Source: Acidaminococcus fermentans_A (GTDB lineage Bacteria; Bacillota; Negativicutes; Acidaminococcales; Acidaminococcaceae). Taken from it: a stretch of DNA of 64,000 bases. Made by a program: the position numbers and the translations under genes. Below are positions 57,093 to 64,000 of this stretch, piece after piece (position 1 is the first letter of the stretch; each line of letters starts with the position of its first letter). The notes beneath the pieces are model-generated. The model searched no databases. It was not told where the DNA came from and worked only from the letters and a program-made list of their open reading frames with translations. Location of the stretch: NCBI RefSeq assembly GCF_052216985.1, contig NZ_JBQOUY010000001.1, positions 62,001 through 126,000 on the forward strand, in the 5' to 3' direction.

Positions 57093-58113
57093 ATGTGTAA
57101 TTGGAAAAAGAAAGCGCTGGTTTTGGCTCTGGCTGGTTTGGCCCTGTTCTCTGCCGCAGGCTGTAGCGGTTCGGCGGACAAAAAAGGAGACGGGAAAGGC
57201 GGGGAGATCGTCCTTTATACCTCCCAGCCGGAAGCGGATGCCCAGAAGCTCATTGCAGCCTTCAATCAAGATCATCCGGATATCAAGGTGAAAGTCTTCC
57301 GTTCCGGTACGGAAGAAGTGGTCAGCAAAGTCCTGGCAGAGCAGACCGCCGGCAGCGTCCAGGCAGATGTGCTGCTAGTATCAGACAACGTCACCTTCGA
57401 GCAGCTGAAACAAAAGGATATGCTGGAAAAATATGCTTCTCCGGAACTGAAAGGGATCCCAGAAGCATACATCGACAAGGACCACACCTATACGGGAACG
57501 AAAGTCATCACCACCGGAATCATCGTGAATACCTCCAAGGCAAAAGGAGATCTCAAAGCCTTCGCCGACCTGGCCAAGCCTGAATTTGCTGTCAATGCCA
57601 TCATGCCTTCTCCCCTGTATTCCGGGGCTGCCTGCCTACAACCTAGGCGTCATCACCCGCACCCAGGGCATGGGCTGGCCCTATTACAAAGCCCTGAAGA
57701 AGAACGGCATGACCGTCACCAAAGGCAACGGAGCCGTCCAGAAGGCTGTGGTGGCCGGTGAAAAAGCCTATGGGCTGATTGCCGATTACATGGCCAACAA
57801 CTCCCGGAAAAAGGGTGCGCCGGTTAAATTCATCTACCCGGCAGAAGGTTCTCCAGATGTGACCGAACCCATCGGCCTCTTGAAGTCTTCAAAAAATAAA
57901 GACGCTGCCAAGGCTTTCATCGATTTCGTGCTGTCCAAGAAAGGCCAGGAGACTGCTGCCAAGATGGGCTATACCCCGGTGAAAGAAGGTGTCCAGCCGC
58001 CGGAAGGGCTGAAAGCCATCACCGATTTCAAAGCCCTGACCGTCAGTGTCGCCGACCTGTTCCAAAACCGGTCGGCTGATAAGGAGCGTTTCACCACGCT
58101 GTTCCAGAAATAA
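57093..58113 (+). pseudogene. ABC transporter solute-binding lipoprotein (iron/phosphonate type), frameshifted
   Basis: A signal peptide with lipobox (ALVLALAGLALFSAAGCSG) leads into a family 6 type binding protein (EIVLYTSQPEADAQKLIAAFNQDHPDIKVKVFRSGTEEV) like ferric iron or phosphonate binders. The frame is lost near 57630 where TGCC is doubled (GCTGCCTGCCTACAAC). Removing four bases joins PSPLYSGAA to YNLGVITRTQGMGWPYYKALKKNG and gives about 338 residues, the normal size, ending at 58113. The start may be ATG 57093 or TTG 57087. Substrate cannot be told. First gene of a binding protein-permease-ATPase set. Confidence 0.85.
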
Positions 58114-58128
58114 GGAGGCGTGGAATCC

Positions 58129-59467
58129 ATGCAGCGACGATCATTCCTGAGGCAGAGCGGTACCCTGCTGTTCTATCTGCTGCTGTTCCTCTTTTTTGCA
58201 GCGCCTGTATTGCGGCTGATCTCTATGAGCCTCCGGATCCCCAGAGGCTGGGGATTGACCAACTTCCAAGTCCTTTTCCAAGATTCCCGGACCTTGGAAG
58301 CCATCCACAATACCCTGTTCATCTCTCTTTGGTCCGCCGTGCTTTCCACCTTCTTAGGCACGATGTTGGGCTTTTTGATGGCCTATACGGATCTCCGGCA
58401 TAAGAAAGCCCTGGAACTCCTGATCCTTCTCCCCTTCATCATTCCTTCCTACATCATCACCCTAAGCTGGAGCGGCCTGTTCCTCCAAGACGGCAGGATC
58501 AATCTTTTCCTGCGAGGACTGGGCTTTGCAGGGGTCAACCTCTACACCCGGGGCGGGATCCTGTTTGTCCTGGGAATCGTGAATATGCCCGTGGTCTACC
58601 TGAGCGTCATCCATTTCCTGCGGAAGGTCCCGGTGGATCTGGACCTGGCCACCCGTTCCTGCGGCTTTTCCAGCTGGGAGACCTGGCGCCGCATAAACTT
58701 GAAGGAAGCCCTCCCGGCCACGGCTGATAATTTCTCCTGGGAGAATTTCCAGTTCGTCTTTTCCAGCACTGGGGTGATGGATGCCCTGGAAACCAGCCTG
58801 CTGCTGGCTTCGACGGCAGGGGCTATCTGCCTGGTGGCAGGGACGCTGATTGCCTATTGGAAACTGCGCCGGCACAGCCTGGCCGCCCTGCTGGCAGAAC
58901 GGGGGGGGGGCAGCCCAGGCCTATGCTCTGCCTGGCATCGTCCTGGCCCTGGCAGAAATCTTCCACTGGGTGGAACCCCTGCCCGGCATCAAACCGGGAA
59001 TCTACGGGACCATGGGGCTCCTTCTCATCGCCTACGTGACCCGGTACATGATCCTCCAAATCAAAGGGAGCACCAACGCCCTCCTGGCCATCAATCCGGA
59101 ACTGGAAGACGCGGTGCTGGCCTCTGGGAGAGACTGGCGGACTCTTTGGTGCCAGGTGCTGCTGCCCCTTCTGCTGCGGCCTTGTGTGGCCAGCACTGCC
59201 CTGATCTTCATTTCCGCCCTGACGGAACTGACCCTCTCCTCCATGCTGGCCAGTGCCGGGACCCGGACCATCGGCCTTGCCATCTTCAATTTCCAGCAGG
59301 CCGGGGACTACAACCTGGCCGCCGCCCTTTCCACCCTGATCACGGCACTGATCCTGGGTGGCTATGGGCTCACCTGGCTGGAGAATCTGCATAAGAAAGG
59401 AAACCGAAAATATGAGTTTGTATCTGGAACACATCAATCAGCGGTTCGGGAAGACACAGGCGCTTAA
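58129..59467 (+). pseudogene. ABC transporter permease (FbpB-like, double-length), deleted and frameshifted
   Basis: Starts MQRRSFLRQSGTLLFYLLLFLFFAAPVLRL with normal first-half helices and the ATPase-contact loop (LDLATRSCGFSSWETWRRINLKEALPA). Then about 100-130 residues usual in this family seem to be missing, as the frame jumps to TADNFSWENFQFVFSSTGVMDALETSLLL of the second half. At 58901-58910 a G10 run breaks the frame; nine G would continue into AQAYALPGIVLALAEIFHWVEP...LEDAVLASGRDWRTLWCQVLLPLL, the second coupling loop. The second frame ends at 59467, 56 nt into the ATPase gene. Confidence 0.82.
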
Positions 59468-60306
59468 AGACATCAGCCTGGAAATCAAGACAGGAGAATT
59501 CATCGCCATCCTGGGGCTTTCCGGCTGCGGGAAATCCACCCTGCTGCGGATCATCGGCGGCTTCCTGGAGCCCACCAGCGGCGTTGTCCGTCTGGATCAG
59601 CAGGTCTATTCCGGAGAGGGGACCATGGTGCCCGTGGAGAAACGGGATCTGGGCATGGTTTTCCAGTCTTTTGCCCTGTGGCCCCATATGACGGTCCGGC
59701 AGCACGTGGAATTCCCCATGAAAAGCCGCCGGCAGAAAGGACTCAGCGAAGAGGAGAAGGAAAAAGCCGTGGAACAGGCCCTGGAAAGCATGGGCCTGAC
59801 GGAACTGGCCGACCGTTACCCTGGGAAGCTGTCCGGTGGCCAGCGGCAGCGGGTCTCCCTGGCCCGGATGATGGTAGGCCTCCCCTCCCTGATGCTCATG
59901 GATGAACCTCTCAGTGCCCTGGATGCCGAACTGAAACTGAGCATGCGCCGGGTGATCCAGGACGTCCACCGTTCCACCGGTTCTACGGTCCTCTATGTGA
60001 CCCATGACCAAAGTGAGGCCCTGGCCATGGCGGACCGGATCATCGTCATGCAGAAAGGCCGGATCGAACAAATCGGCACACCTCAGGAAATCTACCTCCA
60101 TCCCCGGACAGAATTCGTTGCGACTTTTGTCAGCAAATGCAACCTGATTCCCGGTGTGTGGATGCCAGATTGTTTCCAGGTAGCCAATACAGATATCATC
60201 TATCCTGCCGGAGACATCCCCAGCCTGTTCCGTACCCGTGGATATTATCCCGTCCGGCCGGAACAGTTCCGGATCTCCAGAAGGGAAAAAGGGAGAAAGA
60301 AGCAAG
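59412..60306 (+). pseudogene. ABC transporter ATPase (iron/polyamine type), lacks its own stop and C-terminal end
   Basis: The nucleotide-binding domain is intact: Walker A GLSGCGKST at residues 35-43, Q-loop FQSFALWPHM, signature LSGGQRQRVSLARM, Walker B LMLMDEPLSALD, switch His in YVTHDQSEALAMAD. After about residue 235 the regulatory TOBE part (TEFVATFVSKCNLIPG..., YYPVRPEQFRI) is short. No stop codon occurs before the PHP gene begins at 60307; the frame runs on inside that gene to 60542. The usual length is near 350 residues, so a deletion has probably fused its 3' end to the PHP ribosome site. Confidence 0.8.
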
Positions 60307-61021
60307 ATGGAACTTTTGTTCGACCTGCACACCCATACGGTAAGCAGCGGCCATGCCTTCAGTACCCTGAAGGAAAATATCGAAGAAGCCCGGAAAAAAG
60401 GACTGCTGGCCCTGGGGACTTCGGACCATACCAGTGCCATGGAAGGAGCCCCCACACCCAAGTTCTTCAGCAACTATCGGGCCATCGGCCGGGAGATTTT
60501 GGGGGTCCGGATCTTTCGGGGGGGGGGTGGAAGCCAATGTGATGGATTACTCTGGCAGGCTGGATATGGAAGAAAAACTCCTGCAGGAGATGGATTACGT
60601 CATCGCCAGTCTCCATTCCGCCTGCATCCGTCCCGGCACCCAGGAAGAGAACACCGATGCCCTGATTGGCGCCATGGACAATCCCTGAGTCAAGATCATC
60701 GGCCACCCAGATGATGACCGGTATCCCCTGGATCTGCCCCGACTGGCCAGGGCCGCTAAAGAGAAAGACATCGTACTAGAAGTGAATAGTGCCTCCGCCT
60801 CCGGAAAGACCGGCAGGCTCCATGCGGACCATAACATCCCCCGGCTCCTGGAACTGTGCCGGCAGTATGAGGTCCGGGTCATTGCCGGCAGCGACGCCCA
60901 TATCTGGTACGATGTAAGGAACTTGTCTCTCGCACGGAACTTCCTGGAAACAGCCCAGTTCCCCGAAGACCTGATCGCCAACACCAGCCTGGACCATTTG
61001 GAGTGGGTGGTGAAAAAATAA
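60307..61021 (+). pseudogene. PHP-domain phosphoesterase (YcdX-like), frameshift at G10 and internal TGA
   Basis: GGAGAAAG and ATG at 60307 start MELLFDLHTHTVSSGHAFST with the PHP metal motif HTHT, then LGTSDHTSAMEG. The G10 run at 60518-60527 breaks the frame; nine G would continue VEANVMDYSGRLDMEEKLLQEMDYVIASLHSACI. A TGA at 60686-60688 interrupts AMDNP-VKIIGHPDDDRYPL in the same frame, which goes on through LEVNSASASGKTGRLHADHN and VRVIAGSDAHIWYD to 61021. Repaired length is about 237 residues, the normal size. All metal-binding blocks survive, so the damage looks recent. Confidence 0.82.
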
Positions 61022-61026
61022 AAAAA

Positions 61027-61062
61027 GGGGGGCTGTTGCTCATGCAACAGCCCCCCTTTTTT
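61027..61062. terminator. bidirectional terminator between PHP gene and thrS
   Basis: A perfect 13-bp stem, GGGGGGCTGTTGC (61027-61039) with GCAACAGCCCCCC (61044-61056), loop TCAT, six T after and six A before. It serves both convergent genes. Confidence 0.92.
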
Positions 61063-62971
61063 ACTTCCGATCCTTGATTTCTTCCTGGAGTTTGGCGATG
61101 AATTCGTCCACGGGCATAGCACCCTGTTCTCCCTTGTCCCGGCTGCGGACGGAAACCGTGCCGCTTTCCACTTCTTTTTCGCCGACGATCAGCATATAGG
61201 GAACCTTCTTCATCTGGGCTTCCCGGATCTTGTAGCCGATTTTTTCGTTCCGGTCATCCAGGTGGGCCCGGATCTTCTGGCTTTCCATCTTATCCACGAT
61301 GGATTTGGCATAGTCGTTGTACTTATCCGTGATGGGCATCACCCGTACCTGTTCCGGAGCCAGCCAAGCCGGGAAGGCGCCGGCGTAGTTCTCGATCAAG
61401 ATGCCGATGAACCGTTCGATGGATCCATAGACCACCCGGTGGATCATCACAGGACGGTGTTTTTGGCCGTCTTCCCCGGTGTAGGTCAGGTTGAATTTTT
61501 CCGGCAGCAGCATATCCAGCTGGATGGTGCCGCACTGCCAGGTCCGGCCGATAGAATCCTTCAGATGGAAGTCGATCTTCGGGCCATAGAAGGCGCCGTC
61601 CCCTTCGTTGATGGAATACTTCAGGCCGAAGTCATCCATGGCTTTCCGCAGGGCGTTGGTGGTCATTTCCCAGGTGGCATCGTCCCCCATGGAGTTGTCC
61701 GGACGGGTGGACAGTTCTGCATGGTAAGTCAGGCCGAAGGTAGCGTATACTTCGTCGAACAGACGGATGGTCTCTTGGATCACGTCTTCGATCTGGTTGG
61801 GCATCATGAAGATGTGAGCATCGTCCTGGGTGAAGCAACGGACCCGGAACAGGCCGTGGAGAGCGCCGGACAGTTCATGCCGGTGTACCAGGCCCAGTTC
61901 GCCTACCCGCAGAGGCAGTTCCTTGTAGGAATGGGGTTCGTTGGCATAGACCAGCATACCGCCCGGGCAGTTCATGGGTTTAATGGCGTAATCTTCCCCA
62001 TCGATCTGGGTGAAGTACATGTTTTCTTTATAATGATCCCAGTGGCCGGAAGTTTCCCACAGCTGCCGGTTCATGATCATGGGGGTCATGACTTCCTGGT
62101 AGCCATATCTGCGATGGACTTCTCTCCAGTAGTCGATCAGGGTGTTCCGGATGATCATGCCGTTGGGCAGGAAGAAGGGGAACCCGGGGCCATAATCACT
62201 GAGCATGAAGAGACCCAATTGTTTGCCCAGTTTCCGGTGGTCGCGTTTTTCTGCTTCTTCCATCATGTGCAAGTAGGCTTCCAGGTCTTCCTTGCTGGCA
62301 AAAGCCGTGCCGTAGATCCGCTGGAGCATCTTGTTGTGTTCATCGCCCCGCCAGTAGGCACCGGCGATGCTCATGAGCTTGAAAGCCTTCACCCGGCCGG
62401 TGGACGGGCAATGAGGGCCGGCGCACAGGTCCGTGAAGTCCCCCTGGGTATAGGTGCTGATCACAGCATTTTCCGGCAGGTCTTCGATCAATTCCACTTT
62501 ATACGGTTCATTTTCTGCCTTGAATTTGGCCAGGGCTTCCGCTCTGGGCAGTTCCTTCCGCACCAGGGGATAGTTGGCTTTGATGATCTTGCTCATTTCC
62601 TTTTCGATGGCCCGGAGATCTTCCGGCGTGAACACGTGGTCGCTGTCCAGGTCGTAGTAGAAGCCTTTTTCAATGGCCGGCCCGATGGCGAATTTGGTGC
62701 CCGGGAACAGGTGCTGGATGGCCTGGGCCATCACATGGGAAGCCGTATGGCGGATGGCATGGAGCCCTTCTTCGCTGTCCGGAGTCACGAATTCCACTTG
62801 GGCATCATGATCCAGCACATCGCTCAGGTCTTTGTTTTCCCCATCTACTTTGGCCAGGAGAGCGGTCTTCCCCAGTTTCTGGTTCAGGCTCTTGGCAATG
62901 GACAGCAGAGAGCTGCCAGCTTCGAATTCTTTCACGCTGCCATCGGGCAGACTGACTTTGATGTTGGACAT
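61061..62971 (-). CDS. thrS: threonyl-tRNA synthetase
   Basis: A 636-residue class II synthetase that charges tRNA-Thr. Domains: TGS (residues 1-62, VSLPDGSVKEFEAGSSLLSIA), editing domain (IRHTASHVMAQAIQHLFPG with the HxxxH pair, DLCAGPHCPSTGRV), catalytic core (PMNCPGGMLVYANEPHSYKELPLRVGELGLVHRHELSGALHGLFRVRCFTQDDAHIF, with zinc ligands Cys and His), and the anticodon-binding domain (PAWLAPEQVRVMPITDKY...). AGGAGG before the ATG. Complete and typical; regulated by the T-box leader upstream. Confidence 0.98.
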   Translation of the reverse strand: MSNIKVSLPDGSVKEFEAGSSLLSIAKSLNQKLGKTALLAKVDGENKDLSDVLDHDAQVEFVTPDSEEGLHAIRHTASHVMAQAIQHLFPGTKFAIGPAIEKGFYYDLDSDHVFTPEDLRAIEKEMSKIIKANYPLVRKELPRAEALAKFKAENEPYKVELIEDLPENAVISTYTQGDFTDLCAGPHCPSTGRVKAFKLMSIAGAYWRGDEHNKMLQRIYGTAFASKEDLEAYLHMMEEAEKRDHRKLGKQLGLFMLSDYGPGFPFFLPNGMIIRNTLIDYWREVHRRYGYQEVMTPMIMNRQLWETSGHWDHYKENMYFTQIDGEDYAIKPMNCPGGMLVYANEPHSYKELPLRVGELGLVHRHELSGALHGLFRVRCFTQDDAHIFMMPNQIEDVIQETIRLFDEVYATFGLTYHAELSTRPDNSMGDDATWEMTTNALRKAMDDFGLKYSINEGDGAFYGPKIDFHLKDSIGRTWQCGTIQLDMLLPEKFNLTYTGEDGQKHRPVMIHRVVYGSIERFIGILIENYAGAFPAWLAPEQVRVMPITDKYNDYAKSIVDKMESQKIRAHLDDRNEKIGYKIREAQMKKVPYMLIVGEKEVESGTVSVRSRDKGEQGAMPVDEFIAKLQEEIKDRK

Positions 62972-63257
62972 AACTATTTCCTCCTTATATTCCCTGCAAG
63001 ATCAGGACGGACATAGAAAAAGACCCGTCCCACAAAGGGACGGGCCATAAGCTCGCGGTTCCACCCTCATTGACCCGGAAATCCGGATCCTCTCGGCATC
63101 CTTTAACGCAGGACATACGATCTTGCCTACTTGGTTCAGCAGATGGCTCAAAGGTGGTTGGCTGTCATTCGTCTCCAGGCCCTTCTCAGCTGCCGGGCTT
63201 CTCTGTACCGTATCCTTGACAGGTTGTCCTTGTCATCACCATGGGTTCTTTGAAATT
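62972..63257 (-). promoter_or_regulatory. T-box riboswitch leader of thrS
   Basis: The minus strand carries the T-box core AGGGTGGAACCGCG (63067-63054), followed by an intrinsic terminator (CCCGTCCC/GGGACGGG, 63044-63024) and a T-run. Uncharged tRNA-Thr would stabilise the antiterminator formed with the T-box and allow thrS transcription. Total leader about 285 nt, enough for Stem I; the specifier codon (expected to be for threonine) was not located with certainty. Confidence 0.93.
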
Positions 63258-63263
63258 GTTTAC

Positions 63264-63291
63264 ATTATACCACCGGCAAAAACTTTGTCAA
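63264..63291 (-). promoter_or_regulatory. promoter of the thrS T-box transcript
   Basis: TTGACA (63291-63286), 16-nt spacer, TATAAT (63269-63264), the latter preceded by TGG, so both consensus hexamers and an extended -10. Confidence 0.9.
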
Positions 63292-63362
63292 GGAAAATTT
63301 CCCCAAGATCGGTACATTTCAGGCTCCCGCCAGGAAGGTCCCCAGAGAGTCCTCTTACAGCG

Positions 63363-63998
63363 TCACTTCCCTTGATAGCTTTCCAGATCCTTCTTCCAGG
63401 ACGCATCGGTCCTCCGGCCTCCCTGGCGCAGGAACTGGACCGTTTCCCCCACCGTTCTGTAAGCCATCCCGCTGCCCTTGGCGTCACTCACATAATTGGC
63501 TGCGTCATTGGCTTCCATGCCCATTTTGGCCGCTTCCGCCACCGCATCCATATTGGCTCCCAGGAACAGGAACTCCCAGCCGGCCTCTTTGCACTGAGCG
63601 ATCAGTTTCCGTACCCGGCCCAGGGTGTACTCCCTGCTGGCATTTTCCATCCCGTCAGTGATCACCACCACAATGGTCCGCTCCGGCCGGTAGGCAGGGA
63701 CCAGCCGACGCTGATTTTCCCGCACCCGGCGCAGGGTCCTGCCCAGGGCATCCAAAAGCGCCGTACATCCTTCTGGCTCATAATCCCGGCCCGTCAGGGA
63801 ACGCACCCCTTTCACCGGACAGCGGTCATGGAGCACCTGGATGTCATCGGAAAACAGCACCGTAGTCAGGACGGCTTCCCCTTCCATAGCCTGCTGTTTT
63901 TCCAGGAACCCGTTGAAACCGCCCAGTGTCTCCTTTTCTAACCCACTCATAGATCCGCTCTTATCCAGGATGCAAACCAATTCTGCAAAATCTTTCAT
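63363..63998 (-). CDS. von Willebrand factor A domain protein
   Basis: A 211-residue single-domain VWA protein. The metal-ion-dependent adhesion site is complete: ILDKSGSMSG near residue 10 (DxSxS), GCTALLDALG (Thr) and VVVITDGMEN (Asp). It has no signal peptide or membrane anchor, so it is cytoplasmic. Stand-alone VWA proteins of this size often come with partner proteins such as AAA ATPases or kinases, but the neighbour upstream is outside the window. Role unknown. Confidence 0.85.
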   Translation of the reverse strand: MKDFAELVCILDKSGSMSGLEKETLGGFNGFLEKQQAMEGEAVLTTVLFSDDIQVLHDRCPVKGVRSLTGRDYEPEGCTALLDALGRTLRRVRENQRRLVPAYRPERTIVVVITDGMENASREYTLGRVRKLIAQCKEAGWEFLFLGANMDAVAEAAKMGMEANDAANYVSDAKGSGMAYRTVGETVQFLRQGGRRTDASWKKDLESYQGK

Positions 63999-64000
63999 GA

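Noticed and set aside
60238..60714. A PHP-gene start at 60238, upstream of the ATG at 60307
   Set aside because: The upstream part only reads an alternative frame of the ATPase end. The ribosome site and the family N-terminus (MELLFDLHTHT) both point to 60307.
1..64000. CRISPR arrays, insertion sequences, rRNA and tRNA genes
   Set aside because: No regularly spaced repeats with unique spacers, no transposase genes and no cloverleaf or rRNA-like sequence were seen. The integrase target is therefore not evidently a tRNA gene at this end.

Overview
The window looks like chromosome from a Negativicutes bacterium, probably Acidaminococcus-like. This is inferred from gene content, not from a search. 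Outer-membrane features (a giant trimeric autotransporter with an ESPR signal peptide and YadA-type anchor) sit beside Firmicute features (a T-box leader on thrS, a reverse rubrerythrin with an N-terminal rubredoxin domain). The DNA is GC-rich, with strong AGGAGG ribosome sites and several extended -10 promoters (TGNTATAAT).

Positions 1 to about 36,400 are most of a temperate myophage prophage whose left end lies outside the window. Nearly all of it reads leftward. In order of transcription, right to left: divergent immunity switch (about 33.1 kb), excisionase/Cro-like regulators, small early genes, a replication and recombination block (DUF2815 ssDNA-binding protein, DUF2800 nuclease, family A DNA polymerase, VirE-type primase-helicase, VRR-NUC nuclease, SNF2 helicase), a likely late regulator, a lambda-like packaging and capsid module (TerS, TerL, gpW-like, portal, ClpP-type protease/scaffold, decoration protein, capsid E, gpZ) and a P2-like contractile tail module (sheath, tube, gpE with a -1 frameshift extension, tape measure, X, D, V, PAAR, U, W, J, I). 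Rightward genes expressed in the lysogen are the repressor, an ImmA/IrrE protease, a lipoprotein and the integrase. Lysis genes and tail fibres are not visible and should lie left of position 1.

Positions 36.4 to 41 kb are ordinary host genes: RNase HI, fluoride channel CrcB with a translationally coupled RluA-type pseudouridine synthase, class II fructose-bisphosphate aldolase, a TetR-family regulator and reverse rubrerythrin.

Positions 41.2 to 56.2 kb hold one trimeric autotransporter adhesin reading frame of 4,993 codons, interrupted by a single in-frame TAA exactly where a GSQLY neck motif expects tyrosine. Next to it, 56.5 to 61.0 kb is a five-gene cluster (sugar-phosphate isomerase, ABC solute-binding lipoprotein, permease, ATPase, PHP hydrolase) in which every gene carries at least one lesion, two of them at G10 homopolymers. 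The window ends with thrS under T-box control and a small von Willebrand factor A protein.

Most interesting points: the split adhesin, the wholly broken ABC/PHP cluster with paired poly-G tracts, the P2-type T-TTT-TTG frameshift, an iteron-like array upstream of the VirE primase, a 10-bp frame-changing tandem repeat inside a coding region, a possible RNA switch at the integrase ribosome site, and a possible short antisense RNA in the early operon.
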